Positions 13,330 through 23,829 of a stretch of DNA of 64,000 nucleotides are shown one piece after another (within the stretch, counting starts at the first letter, position 1; each line of letters begins with the position of its first letter). A program made the position numbers and the translations under genes. Origin of the DNA: Torymus aiolomorphi (lineage: Eukaryota; Arthropoda; Insecta; Hymenoptera; Torymidae); contig CM070875.1 of NCBI GenBank assembly GCA_036365515.1, positions 93,912,628-93,976,627 on the forward strand. Reading direction: 5' to 3'. The notes beneath the pieces were generated by a model. It ran no database searches and was not told the origin of the DNA. It was given only the letters and a program-made list of their open reading frames with translations.

Positions 13330-13800
13330 AACTTAAAACATATTTTTTGAAACTCCGTGCGAGAAGTTCGATTTCTCGCACGCTGCGTTAAACGATGCGT
13401 GCAAAAATCTTACTTCTCGCACGTCGTGTCAAAAAATACGATTCGACACTTGTGTGACAAGTTGATTTTCTCCTCGTGTGACCTTTTCACCATCGCTTCG
13501 CTCGGGTGCAAATAGTCACACGAGGGGAAAATCAAATCCTCGCACTAGTATCGAAATGTACTATTTCGACACTCCGTGCGAGAAGTTCGATTTCTCGCAC
13601 GCTCGGCAAAAAGCGTATGCTCGAAATCGAACTTCCCACACGTCGTATCAAAAAGTTCTATACGATACTAGTGCGGGAAAGAGATTCTCGTCTCGTGTGC
13701 CTTTCCACCCTCGCTTCGCTCGGGTGTAAAAACATCACACAAGACGAAAATCTACTTTCCCGCACTAGTATCGTAATGTACTATTTCAACATTATAACAA
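13330..13800. repeat. Two or three nested hairpin modules
   Basis: Repeated units built of inverted words such as GTGCGAGAAGTTCGATTTCT and ATTTTCTCCTCGTGTGA with CACACGAGGGGAAAATC. The apical motif appears in complement, CATCGCTTCGCTCGGGTG (about 13491) and CCTCGCTTCGCTCGGGTG (about 13710). The left arm has only one such unit, so modules were gained here or lost there. Confidence 0.65.
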
Positions 13801-14035
13801 AAATTGTCACTGTCCCCAGTTTTCCCTATTTGGAAAAAAATCAATTACACATAATACAATATCATAGTAATACTTACCAAATCGAAGATAAAACATAGAT
13901 CCGACTCGCCAGACGATGCTGTGGATGCTCCTCATCGCAATTACATGAAAAGGATCTGGACTCGACATCGGCAATTTTTTCCACCAATATCAACAATAGA
14001 ATATTTCCTCATTTGATATGCGCGATGATAGATAA

Positions 14036-14257
14036 TTACATTACGGAGGGCAAGCGAATTTGGATAAGTCGTTAATCGTAGTAACAATCGAGTTACAACG
14101 AATTACTGCTGTCCGGTCGGTACGGTAGGTCGCATAATAGAGGTCGGTATTCCACATCCCCTTAATTGATTTTTTATACTACTATTTATTGCATTTGCAG
14201 AAATATTCCCTGAATATTAGTTATTACACATATATAATGCTAGATTTATCAAGTAAT
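14036..14257. other. Unassigned unique sequence
   Basis: Flank between the inverted repeat and the solo LTR. No repeat, gene or motif recognised. Confidence 0.4.
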
Positions 14258-14262
14258 GTATT

Positions 14263-14878
<616 letters not shown>

Positions 14879-14883
14879 GTATT

Positions 14884-15460
14884 AAAATAGTTTGCGTTAC
14901 TAAATATAGATGAAAAAATAAATAATAGTCATAACTATTTTTTTATTTCCATAACATACAGACTCTAATTTTTAAGTTTGTCTTGGCACGATAAAAATAA
15001 TGCAGACTTTATTTTAATAATTTTTTTTTTTTTATAGTAAATAGTAAAAATATCCTACAAATCTCATTTTTAAGCATTCTTCTCAACCTTGTTTCTAATC
15101 TTAAAAACTAAAATGTTTTTAATATTTGAATACATTTTTATAACGTTTAACCTCCCGATCTTTTTTATAAAGTCGCGCGATCGCCTCGAAACGTAAACAG
15201 CGCGCGCTGTTCACCTCTTAACTCGCGGTGTCCTTGCGCCTTTCCAGCGTCTCTAAAATTTTAACGTTGCTGAGATTTTTTTTAAATTCAGAAAATTCAA
15301 AAATCCGTATGCCCTAGGATTTTATGAATTTTCGAATTCTCCCGAGACTCCCGAATTCGCAAAATTTTTATTCCCGCGGACACCGCGAATTTTTATTTGC
15401 TCGTGCGAGAACACTCCAATTCTCTCACACACACACACACACACCAGCGCACGGCAGTTA
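14884..15460 (-). other. Probable 5' leader of the minus-strand LTR element
   Basis: AT-rich sequence lying downstream, on the minus strand, of the LTR and primer-binding site at 15461-16500. It includes a (CA)n run at about 15425-15443. No gag frame is present, so the element is truncated or recombined here. Confidence 0.4.
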
Positions 15461-15477
15461 TCCTGGCAGGATCGCCA
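15461..15477 (-). other. Primer-binding site, tRNA-Arg type
   Basis: On the minus strand TGGCGATCCTGCCAGGA starts two bases after the LTR end. It closely resembles the TGGCGACCGTGACAGGA site used by tRNA-Arg-primed Gypsy elements of insects. Confidence 0.6.
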
Positions 15478-15479
15478 TT

Positions 15480-16500
15480 TGTAACGTTGCGTTTCAATCC
15501 CACACCTCGCTACCATTATTTATAACATTCAGGTCGGAAACCGAAGTTCCGCCTGCCGCGGAGACGGCGGGATAACCGCCTCCTGTACGCTAGGATATGT
15601 GTATGTGAAGAGGAAGGATTATTCTTAACCACTCTTAAAATACTTTCAATATACATAGTGCTTTATTCCGGATTATTAAAGTGTTTATGCTCTCGCACGA
15701 GCACGCGATATGCGCGTCAGAGTGACGCGCCTCACAAATCGGAGATTATCTCCGCTCGCAAATTGTGAAGAGTCTCGCTCACCGTCGCCGGGAGTGCCGC
15801 CTCAATTCACCAGGCTGCGCGGATCCGTAGACCCAGGCGCGCCTGTCTCACAACGCGTGATCGACCACGGCCATTCTTAACAAAAACTACTCGCCTCTAT
15901 TGCTGCCGATGTCACCAATGCTGCACGGCCGTCGCGCTTCGGCGCTAGGCAGTTCTCTGCGGCGTTCTCCCGCTTCAATACTGCCGTCACGCTCCTTGCG
16001 CTGACGGTGATGGCAATCTCCTCCTCTCGATGCCCGCTTGCCGTCGTCTCTACTACTTCGGCTACTGCGGCGTCGTCGAGGGCGAGGACGATTCCTTGAA
16101 CGGCGAGTTGGCTGCGGTAATGTGGCGTGGTTCTGCTGTGTGGCTCGGCTGCGTGAATTGACTGCCTGGCTCGATGATGCGCGAACGCGGACACACACCT
16201 CTGTCGTCGTGAGTTACCGGCTCACACTAACTATATCGCCGGCTCTCTCTTTTCTCTAGCCCGCGCGACACTGCTTAGGGGTTCCCCTCTCTTCCCCTCT
16301 GTCTCTCTCCAAAAACTGCCTTCTTCACCGGCCTCGGCTCGCGCCTGGCCGTGTTGTCGTCGCCGCACCTTGCACACACAAACACAACTTATGTATATAT
16401 GCCTACATTGTGTGTGTGCGAGAGCGACGACCCCGGGCAGAGAGAGAGTCCTAGTCCCTTAGACGAGGAATTCGCCCATGTCGGCGCTTTCCTCGTCACA
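15480..16500 (-). mobile_element. Gypsy-type LTR on the minus strand
   Basis: On the minus strand it begins TGTGACGAGG (16500) and ends CGTTACA (15480), an imperfect TGTGAC/GTTACA terminal pairing, directly followed by a primer-binding site. A polyadenylation signal AATAAA lies at 15662-15667 (minus strand). Length 1021 bp. The 5' edge abuts a (TA)n tract, as does the intact Gypsy element at 51424. The second LTR and the coding region are not in the window. Several GC-rich open frames inside are artefacts. Confidence 0.7.
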
Positions 16501-16527
16501 ATATATATATATACATATATATATATA
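16501..16527. repeat. (TA)n tract at the non-LTR 3' junction
   Basis: ATATATATATATA and related TA repeats between the minus-strand LTR and the 3' end of the non-LTR element. The matching tract at the other end of the element is 21196-21221. Confidence 0.85.
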
Positions 16528-16540
16528 AATTAGATTTTTT

Positions 16541-16985
16541 TTAAATGTTTTTGGTAATCCACTCTTTTAACTTATTTTTTCTATAATATGTATCATTCAA
16601 TATTTTTAGATCATTTGGTAGATTATTGTATATAGTGATAGCTTTTAAATAGCTATTTTTACTACTTATTGTTTTATGTCTTAATGGTATTTGAATATTC
16701 TTATTTCTTGTTATACTTGCTGTGTTTAAGTATTTATTTCTTAGTGTACTGTAGTGATATATTAGAGCTTCGTATGTAAAAAGTTGTTCAATATTTAAAG
16801 GATTATTGTGTGTTAAAAATGTGTTTTTGTTTATTATTTTCAATAGTCTGATTTTTAATCTTTTGATTAAGTTTAATGCATTTGCATATGCACCTCCCAG
16901 GCTATAATTCGATAGCATATTATACTATGGAAGAAAGCATAATATATCATTTTTAGAGTTTCTATTGTCATAAACTTGGATATTT
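16541..16985 (-). pseudogene. RT C-terminal tail
   Basis: Encodes the post-catalytic tail of the RT: about KYLIFVFQKN, then after an in-frame stop near 16921 MLSNYSLGGAYANALN, RLLKIINKN, LFTYEALIYHY and LKEWITKNI. Very similar to 1525-2002. Only about 30 bases separate it from the palm fragment at 17016, so the catalytic YADD motif and the rest of the palm and thumb have been deleted. Confidence 0.75.
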
Positions 16986-17015
16986 TTTTGGAATACGAAA
17001 ATCAAATATTTTGTG

Positions 17016-17792
17016 TTATTTACTAAGGTTAAGGAGTATATTATGGTCAACAGTATCAAAAGCTTTCGCAAGATCTAAGAAGGCGATTGAATTTGGAGAG
17101 CTATTGTCAAGCTTATTGTACATCATATTAGTTAAGTAATTCAAAGCATCTTTTATACTTTTATTTTTGACAAATCCGAATTGGTTATCAGACATAATTT
17201 TGCATTCATTGATAAAATTAAGGATTCGATTGTATATTATTTTTTCAAATATCTTGGCTATATTAGATATAAGTGATATTGGTCTATAGTTGGATGTATG
17301 ATTTTTACTATTCGCCTTGTGTATAAGTATTATTTCTGCTTTTTTAAGCGCCTCTGGCCAGACCACTTTTTCAATGCAAAGGTTAATTATATACTCTAGT
17401 GGCGTTACGATATAGTATGATACCGTTTTCAGCATTTTAGCATTTATATTATCAACTCCACCATTTTGCAGCTTCATGTTGTTAATGATTTTAATAATTT
17501 CGTGATGGTTTGTTGGTGTTAAGAAAATTGTTCTGTAATTTATTTTTGAATTATTCATGACGATATTGAGAGGTTGTTGTATTTTTTCACTTAATTCTTT
17601 ACCAATATTACAAAAGTAGTCGTTCATTGTATTCGCTATTTCATTAGAGTTAGTGACTTTTTGCATATTCTTATCATATATTTGGTTTATTTTAACACCT
17701 TTTTGTATATTCTTGCCCAGCTTAGCATTTATTATTTTCCATAAATTTCTCAAATTATTACAGTTTTGTCGAATTTGTTCGCGATCATACAT
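17016..17792 (-). pseudogene. Non-LTR reverse transcriptase, N-terminal half
   Basis: Residues cover the RT N-terminal extension and palm/finger motifs: NGGVDNINAKMLK, WPEALKKAEIILIHKA, NYRPISLISNIAKIFEKI, NQFGFVKNKS and FLDLAKAFDTVDH, the last carrying the first catalytic Asp. The frame stops shortly after DTVDH. Motif C (YADD) is missing, so it cannot be active. A ~140-base linker with frame changes joins it upstream to the endonuclease. Confidence 0.85.
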
Positions 17793-17929
17793 TAATTTGG
17801 CATTATTTATAACCTTATTTTAACATAGTTTTTGTATTCTGTCTTAGCTGTTTCGTTATTTCGGTCAGCTTTCCATATTTTGTATAGTAATTCTTTTTTG
17901 TCACAAGATATCATGATTGCTTTGGTAAT

Positions 17930-18885
17930 CTATTCACTTCTAGATGTTGAATTATTTTGCTGTTTATTAGTATTAATACAATAAGTTGCTAAGGCAGTAC
18001 AATTTTTTATCACGTTTATTGATGCATTAGTGACTTCATTTGGATCAGTCAATGACAATATCGTATTCCAATTTTCTTTTTCTGCTATTTTATACAATTT
18101 TTTATGGTTTATTGACATTTTTGGTTCATTTGTTTTGTAATTTCTTACTTTACTTATAGTTATGAAAAGAGGATAGTGATCTGTTATCAAGTTTGTTAAT
18201 CTTAAAGTATTTGTATTTATTGTATTGGTTTTTATAAAGATATTGTCAATGCATAAGCCATTATTAGCATTATCTGACGGTCTGGTTACATCCTGGAATC
18301 CAGGTGTAAAGCCTCTCTTTAGGAAATTATTCAAGTATTCCTGACTTGTAATGTTCAAATAAAGTAGGTCTATATTGAAATCATCCAAAATTAGATGATT
18401 TTTGGTATTGTGCTTATTTTTTAGGTAATCATGTAAGTTATTAATAAATTCGGTTTTCGATAGATCATGTGATCTATATAAAGCTGATACTTCAAGTTTT
18501 TGATTGTTATTCATTACGATGCAGGAGTTTAAGATTTTAAGCTTACCTATTTCAATTACTTTTGTATATTCTGTTATGTTGTCATTAATATATATTACTA
18601 CTCCATCTGACTGATTTAGCCTACTATAATTATAATACATTTTGTATCCTTTTAAAGAGAAGTAACTATAGCATTCTAAATTCCAGGTTTCTACGCACAC
18701 TACAATACATGGCTTAATCTCAAGACTCTCAATAAATATCTGCAATTTATAAAATTAGCATTTAAATTTCTAATATTTAAATACAAAATATTATCTTTCT
18801 TTGTTTTAATGTATTTATTAAGAGCAAAGAGGTCTTTAAAGGTCTTCTCACTCCATATCGTTTCCACATAATCTATGTTTTAACC
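17930..18885 (-). pseudogene. APE-type endonuclease domain of ORF2
   Basis: Apurinic-like endonuclease that nicks target DNA for reverse transcription. Visible motifs: VCVETW (metal-binding Glu), DGVVIYI, LILDDFNIDL (the conserved GDFN appears here as DDFN), CIDNIFIK and TDHYPLFI (catalytic Asp-His). The open frame starts at 18745, but similarity continues upstream in another frame to about 18885 (NILYLNIRNLNANF), so the N-terminus is separated by a frameshift near 18745. Followed downstream by the RT fragment. Confidence 0.85.
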
Positions 18886-18976
18886 CATTTTAGATTCGCT
18901 AAAATTTAGTTTGCGTTTGTTCCGGTGTCTTATTATTTGATATCTGAGACCGTAGTATTCGAGATGCGTCAGCCGT

Positions 18977-19201
18977 TGACTTGTTTGAAATTTCGAACGT
19001 TCATAATGAACGAAATATTAACTTAAAGTTTCTAATTCTGGTTAGAATTCCCCGGAGTGTGGTTTAGTGGTGACTGCAAGAGTGAGAAGTGAAGAAATAC
19101 AGTTATTATCCGATTTTAAATGTATTAAGTAGCCAAATTCGGCTAAATTTGAAAATGGCAAAAATCTTTCGTTCACTATGAACGTTCGAAATTTCAAGCA
19201 C
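18977..19201. mobile_element. Short MITE between ORF1 and ORF2
   Basis: Terminal inverted repeats of about 30 bp: GAAATTTCGAACGTTCATAA (left, from about 18982) pairs with TATGAACGTTCGAAATTTC (right, to about 19196), with TGAACGAAA next inward. Length about 225 bp. No coding capacity. The target duplication is not clear. Confidence 0.6.
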
Positions 19202-19281
19202 CTGTTGTCGGGCTGAGTGTGGCTTTGCTTATCGCGCCAGTCGTTGTCGGGCTGAATGTATATTTACTTATCACAGTAGAT

Positions 19282-19980
19282 TTAATTTCGGCCGGTAACT
19301 TGTCGACTGTAGGATTCAAGTTTAGTACTTGGCGGCTGACTATTTATTTTATCTACATATCTTGGAATGTAAGGCCTTATTGGATAATCTGTTTCTGCTA
19401 TCAACTTCCTTATCTCGTGTTTCATAACCTCACATTTTTCACTATCATTGACGACGTGTTTTGTATCATACTTTGTTTTAAATTGGTTATTACTGTACTT
19501 ACAATTTATGCATCCGAGTTGGTCTGGGGTGGTACATTGCGATGTATTATGTTTTCCAGCACATATTAAACAAGCTTTATCGTTATGGCACTTTTTTCCA
19601 CTATGCCCGAATCTTCCACATTTGAAACAAGGGGTTAGATTCAGGTCATCGAAAGCTCTGCAATTTTGATATCCGACGTGAATTCTGAATTTATTATTCA
19701 CTATTTGCTTGTATGCTTCGGCTGTTACTTCTATTAGTATGTTGTTAAGATTTGTTTTTTTATCTTCAAATACGTGTATTATTTTACATTTGCCTCCCGG
19801 GTGTTTAAAATTCCTTTGGTTTATATCTTGTTCTATATCTTCGTTTTCCATGTTTTCAAAATTGTCAAATCCTATTATTTTTATTCTAGGATTACTAATG
19901 GTTTCTCTTTCAATTTTAAAAAATGTAGTGTATTTTTGTTTTAACATTTTTTCAATTTGTAATAAACTTTCCTCATTTAA
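19282..19980 (-). pseudogene. ORF1 (Gag-like) C-terminal part with zinc knuckles
   Basis: Gag-like RNA-binding protein of the non-LTR element. After an RRM-like segment (NPRIKIIGFDNF), it carries CFKCGRFGHSGKKC (a classic CX2CX4HX4C knuckle), then CLICAGKHNTSQC and CINC, as in Jockey/I/R1 ORF1 proteins. The open frame begins at 19947, but the reading frame stays open upstream to about 19980, where the hairpin cluster interrupts it. The N-terminal part continues at 20580-21191. Confidence 0.85.
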
Positions 19981-20558
19981 AATAGTATATTACGCACCAA
20001 GGGAGGAAAAAACTTGGACAGTCCACAGCTCGTGTAAATTACCATCCGAGCAGAAGGCGAGGGTGGCAAACACGAGCTGTGGGCTGGCCAATTTTACTCC
20101 CGTGGAGCGTATACTATTTTTTTGCCTAGCGAGGCTGAAAATACAACCTTCGCGATCGGACGCCGGGAGCGAAAGTGGTACTTTCGGCCCACTAGGCAAA
20201 AATAGTATATTATGCACCAACGGAATAAAGTGGGCTGTGTGCTCCCTGCGCGAGTTGTCGCCTGAGCGAAGCGAGGGCGACAAACGCGCAGGTTCGCACA
20301 ACCCACTGTATTCACGAGTGCAATATACGACTTTTTAACACAACTATCATAAAGTTCGTACTCGTTTTCCGCTGAAAAGGGAAAAAATGCTGCATATTGG
20401 TTCCCTAACCTCACTCTCGCTTCCAGCGCAACGCACTGTTTGTGCCCGAGCCGAAGGCGAGGGTACATGTGCGTGGCGCTGGGGACTAGAGTGGGGGTAC
20501 GGAATGAACGTAGCTCTTTTTTCCCACTTCGGCGGGAATAAAGTACGAACTTTATGAT
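19981..20558. repeat. Hairpin cluster A: four nested palindromes
   Basis: Four consecutive units with complementary ends. Unit 1 runs from ATAGTATATTACGCACC to GCGTATACTAT (about 19982-20114). Unit 2 is TTTTGCCTAG...CTAGGCAAAA (about 20115-20204). Unit 3 runs from ATAGTATATTATGCACC to GAGTGCAATATACGACT (about 20205-20335). Unit 4 is ATCATAAAGTTCGTAC...GTACGAACTTTATGAT (about 20346-20556). Units 1, 3 and 4 carry an apical motif of the type CCGAGCGAAGCGAGGGCG. The cluster splits ORF1 of the non-LTR element. Confidence 0.8.
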
Positions 20559-20579
20559 GGGGTATGTTAAAAAACTTAT

Positions 20580-21191
20580 TGTTGCTTCATTCTTGTTCTT
20601 TATTTGCACGTTTTTGTTCGAACTGTTGGGATTTTGTTTATGTAGTGCGCTATGTACATTTTTATATCTAGTTCCTCTTCTTTTTTGTCATCTTTTTTAT
20701 CGATATTTCTTCTCTTTACTATTAATTTTGGTATTCTTTTTACTAGAGGTTTCTCATTTACTAGTGCCTCGGCGAAGGTCTTTTTTTCTTTGTTGTCATT
20801 TTATTTGTTAATTATTTGTTTTAGTAACCGATTGTTGTTTTGCACTTCTATACTTAGCTTTTATAGCATATTTCCGTCTTCTTCTGTAGTGCTGTTAAAT
20901 GCCTTATTTACTTGAGTTTTCAGTTCTTCTATTTTGACTAGAAGTTGCAAAAGAATTGATTTCATCCTCATCTGGCATAGCGCTTTCAATTGAAGTTATG
21001 TCGATGTCATCATGATTTGGATAGATTACTAACACTTCACTCACTTTTATTGTATTGCTTAACTTGGCAAACTCACCCGCACGAAAAACGTTTTCACATA
21101 GTACAGACACAACAGCTGCCACTTTCGCTTTCGGGTATATGTAAGATTTTTCCGGAGGCTTGCCTCGTAGCTGCAAGCCTTCCTGCGCCAT
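20580..21191 (-). pseudogene. ORF1 N-terminal part of the non-LTR element
   Basis: Starts with an ATG at 21191 (MAQEGLQLRGKPPEKSY), only about ten bases from the (TA)n tract. After about 83 residues the frame shifts, and a coiled-coil-like stretch (LLQLLVKIEELKTQVNKAF) is readable. Further on come AEALVNEKPLVKRIPK and DIKMYIAHYINKIPTV in other frames before the hairpin cluster. The hydrophobic plus-strand frames in this interval are shadows of this coding sequence. Its role would be RNA binding and particle assembly for retrotransposition. Confidence 0.6.
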
Positions 21192-21195
21192 TTTT

Positions 21196-21221
21196 TTGAA
21201 TTATATATATATATATATATT
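21196..21221. repeat. (TA)n tract at the non-LTR 5' junction
   Basis: TA dinucleotides between the start of ORF1 and TGTAACAGGC. Together with 16501-16527 it suggests the non-LTR element split a pre-existing TA microsatellite. Confidence 0.85.
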
Positions 21222-21964
21222 GTAACAGGCAGATGTGCGACGCGCAGGGTCGGCAACGTCGACGAGAAGGTTCGCACATTTCCCGCTGCCTTGCGTGCCG
21301 TTGTGCGTTTTCTTCGTGGTTGGTTCTCGCGCTCGTGTGCCGAGATTAATCGTGCGCAAATTACCCCGACATCATTTTGCCTATATGCTTGTGTTCCCGA
21401 ACCTTAGAAGTGCCGTAATTGCCTCGTTTCGGTAAATTAAATAATCATAAAGCAGAATTGTGGCAGTGAAAATTGTGATGTGTTCGAAATGTAATTCAAG
21501 TCTTCGTGCCGTTATCATCGTTTGTCGGTTGTCGCAATGTGTACACTGAAAAAACTCTGGCACGAGAGACGTCTTTATTCCTTTATGGAGGTCGTCTTAA
21601 GGTTATGTACGTCTGTTGTCCCGCGCGGCAAGTATGTTGTGCGGTAAGGTAGCTCTGCCGTCCTTTTTTCGGGGTGTCTGCTCAACCGCCGTGTGGCGCA
21701 CTAGTCGCAGCACATCTCGTACCTCGACGGGAACGTGAGAACTTCCTTAGCAGGAACAACAGTCATACGCAATCGTCGGGGCGACTTCTGTTTTTGTTAT
21801 GGAACGTCTTGCGTGCCAGAGTATTTTCAGTGTATGTATTTTACCGCGGGTCGGTGTGATGGCATACGAGAGAAATACGTGATGCGCGAAGCTTAGCTTA
21901 AATGCTCGTGATTGTTTGCCTTGAGTCGCGTTGTTACATTTTTGCCGCGGACTCAGCGCGATTC
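21222..21964 (+). other. Possible LTR element 5' end interrupted by mariner
   Basis: Starts TGTAACAGGC immediately after (TA)n, like the LTR edges at 16500 and 51424. A GTTGTTACA word near 21938 could mark an LTR end, but no primer-binding site follows. The word GCCGCGGACTCAGCGCGATT just before mariner has a diverged copy near 46482-46500 on its far side, so this DNA continues there. No gene recognised. Confidence 0.3.
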
Positions 21965-22031
21965 TACGAGGGTCATTTGATAAGTACCTAGCCTACAAAT
22001 GAAAACACCAAAATTTTACAAAAAATAAAAT

Positions 22032-22477
22032 TTATTTTTCAATGTAGTCTCCTTTTAGTTGAATACACTTGGTCCAGCGGTGTTCCAATTTTCTTAACCC
22101 CGTTGAAAAAAATGTTTTCTCTTGGTTTGCGAAATAGGCCTCCGTGGCGGCGATTATTTCGTTATTGGAGTGGAATCTCTTCCCGGCGAGCGAATTTTTT
22201 AGGTTCGGTAACAAAAAAAAGTCGCACGGAGCCAAATCTGGAGAATACGGTGGATGGGGTAGCAGTTCGTAGCGTAATTCGACCAATTTAGCCGTGGCGA
22301 CTGCAGAAGTGTGAGCCGGTGCATTATCGTGGTGGAAAAGCACTTTCTTTTTAGAGAAATGGGGCCGTTTTTCTTCTAACACGGCGTCAAATCGGCTCAA
22401 TAGTTCGGCGTAGTACTGTCCTGTGACCGTTTTACCCTTCTCCAGACAGTCAATAAAAATCACACCTTGAGAATCCC
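22032..22477 (-). pseudogene. mariner transposase, C-terminal half
   Basis: Continues the transposase from the other side of the foldback insertion. Contains VIFIDCLEKGKTVTGQYY, the second catalytic Asp in HHDNAPAHTS and the third in YSPDLAPCDFFL, with 34 residues between them (D34D, mariner signature). It ends about 60 bases before the left terminal repeat. The reading frame is open up to the target duplication at 22478-22486. The N-terminal half is at 45605-46199. Confidence 0.93.
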
Positions 22478-22486
22478 AGAAAACAG
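22478..22486. other. Target-site duplication of the foldback element (left)
   Basis: AGAAAACAG, identical to 45596-45604. The sequence occurs once in the uninterrupted mariner reading frame. Confidence 0.95.
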
Positions 22487-23820
22487 ATGTATATTAAGCT
22501 GGAGTAGCCACTTCATAAGCCCGGGTTGAAAATAATCCCATATTTTGTCGCTAATTTGTCGCTAATTTGTTACGCCAATCCCGATTTTGTCGCTCCAGCC
22601 GATTCCGAGAAACAATGGCTACTGCAACTTAAGTCATAAGCTGGAAAAGCCACTATTGTATCTTCTCAGCAATTGACAATAGCGACACCGGGTTAGGCCT
22701 AGATTTTGTCGCTAATTTGTCGCTCAAAGATGCCGTAGATCCCATGTCCCAAAAATGGACCGCTGTCCCAAAAACGATACAAGGTCACGAGCATATAAGC
22801 AAAAATGACGAAAATTAAAAATAACAATTAACTTATAATTGCATATTTTGTCGCTAATTTGTCGCTGATTTTTCCCGCAAAATCCGATTTTAACGCTCCA
22901 GCCGATTCCGAGAAACAATGGCTACTGCAACGTAAGTCTTAAGCTGGAAAAGCCACTATTGTATCTTCTCAGCAATTGACAATAGCGACACCGGGTTAGG
23001 CCTAGATTTTGTCGCTAATTTGTCGCTCAAAGATGCCGTAGATCCCATGTCCCAAAAATGGACCGCTGTCCCAAAAAACGATACAAGGTCACGAGCATAT
23101 AAGCAAAAATTATGAAAATTAAAAATATTCATTAACTTATAATTGCATATTTTGTCGCTAATTTGTCGCTGATTTTTCCCGCAAAACCCGATTTTAACGC
23201 TCTAGCCGTTTTCGAGAAACAATGGCTATTCTAGCGTAATATTAAGATAGGAAAGCCATTACGTTCTATTGTCTCACCAATTGACGATAGCGACACCGGG
23301 TTAGGCCTAGATTTTGTCGCTAATTTGTCGCTCAAAGATGCCGTAGATCCCATGTCCCAAAAATGGACCGCTGCCCCAGAAAACGATACAAGGTCACAAG
23401 CATATAAGCAAAAATGATAAAAATTAAAAATATCCATTAACTTATAATTGCATATTTTGTCGCTAATTTGTCGCTGATTTTTCCCCGATTAACGCTCTAG
23501 CCGTTTCCGAGAAACAGTGGCTACGGTGGCGTGAGTCTTAAGCTGGAAAAGTCATTACGTTGTATCTTCTCAGCAATTAACAATAACGACACGGGGTTTG
23601 GCCTACTTTTTGTCGCTAATTTGTCGCTTGATGATGCCGTAGATCCCATGTCTCAAAAGTTGACCACTGTCCCAAAAGTGGAACGCATGCACGGAGATGA
23701 ACAACGTCGGGTCATGCATATAAACGAAAATGATAAAACTAAAAAAAAATTAATTCAGCTAATGTGCATGCAGGCAACACTACTTTCACAAATGTCGTTT
23801 CTTAATTAAAAACCCTAATC
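22487..23820 (+). repeat. Left subterminal ~300-bp repeats
   Basis: About four copies of a ~300-bp unit. Each contains a word close to the terminus (TTAAGCTGGAAAAGCCACT near 22637, 22940, 23243 and 23540), pairs of TTTGTCGCT, GATGCCGTAGATCCCATGTC, and a CCGATTCCGAGAAACAATGG block. Mirror copy at 44275-45595. Confidence 0.9.
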
Positions 23821-23829
23821 AAGCGAGAA

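Larger units (their letters stand above)
11588..14035 (-). repeat. Right arm of the giant inverted repeat
   Basis: Reverse complement of 7512-9735 with substitutions and some length changes: an extra ~100 bases near 12180-12290 and additional hairpin modules at 13330-13800. Its outer end (about 13990-14035, CCTCATTTGATATGCGCGAT) matches part of a satellite monomer in inverted orientation, although no satellite array lies on this side. Confidence 0.8.
16528..21195 (-). mobile_element. Jockey/I-like non-LTR retrotransposon, near full length but broken
   Basis: On the minus strand the order is ORF1 (from 21191), endonuclease, reverse transcriptase, and a short 3' end at about 16528, as in two-ORF non-LTR elements. 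Both ends meet (TA)n: the start codon of ORF1 lies only about ten bases from the TA tract and the RT stop about 15 bases from the other one. It is damaged by frameshifts, by loss of the second half of the RT, by a MITE between the ORFs, and by a hairpin cluster inside ORF1. Relative of the fragment at 240-2002. Confidence 0.8.

Noticed and set aside
20554..20915. Hydrophobic plus-strand frames resembling membrane proteins
   Set aside because: They are the complement of the Lys-rich ORF1 coding strand of the non-LTR element.
23531..23809. 92-residue frame conserved at 23531-23809 and 44270-44548
   Set aside because: Its conservation follows from the near-identical DNA arms, and it overlaps the subterminal repeats.
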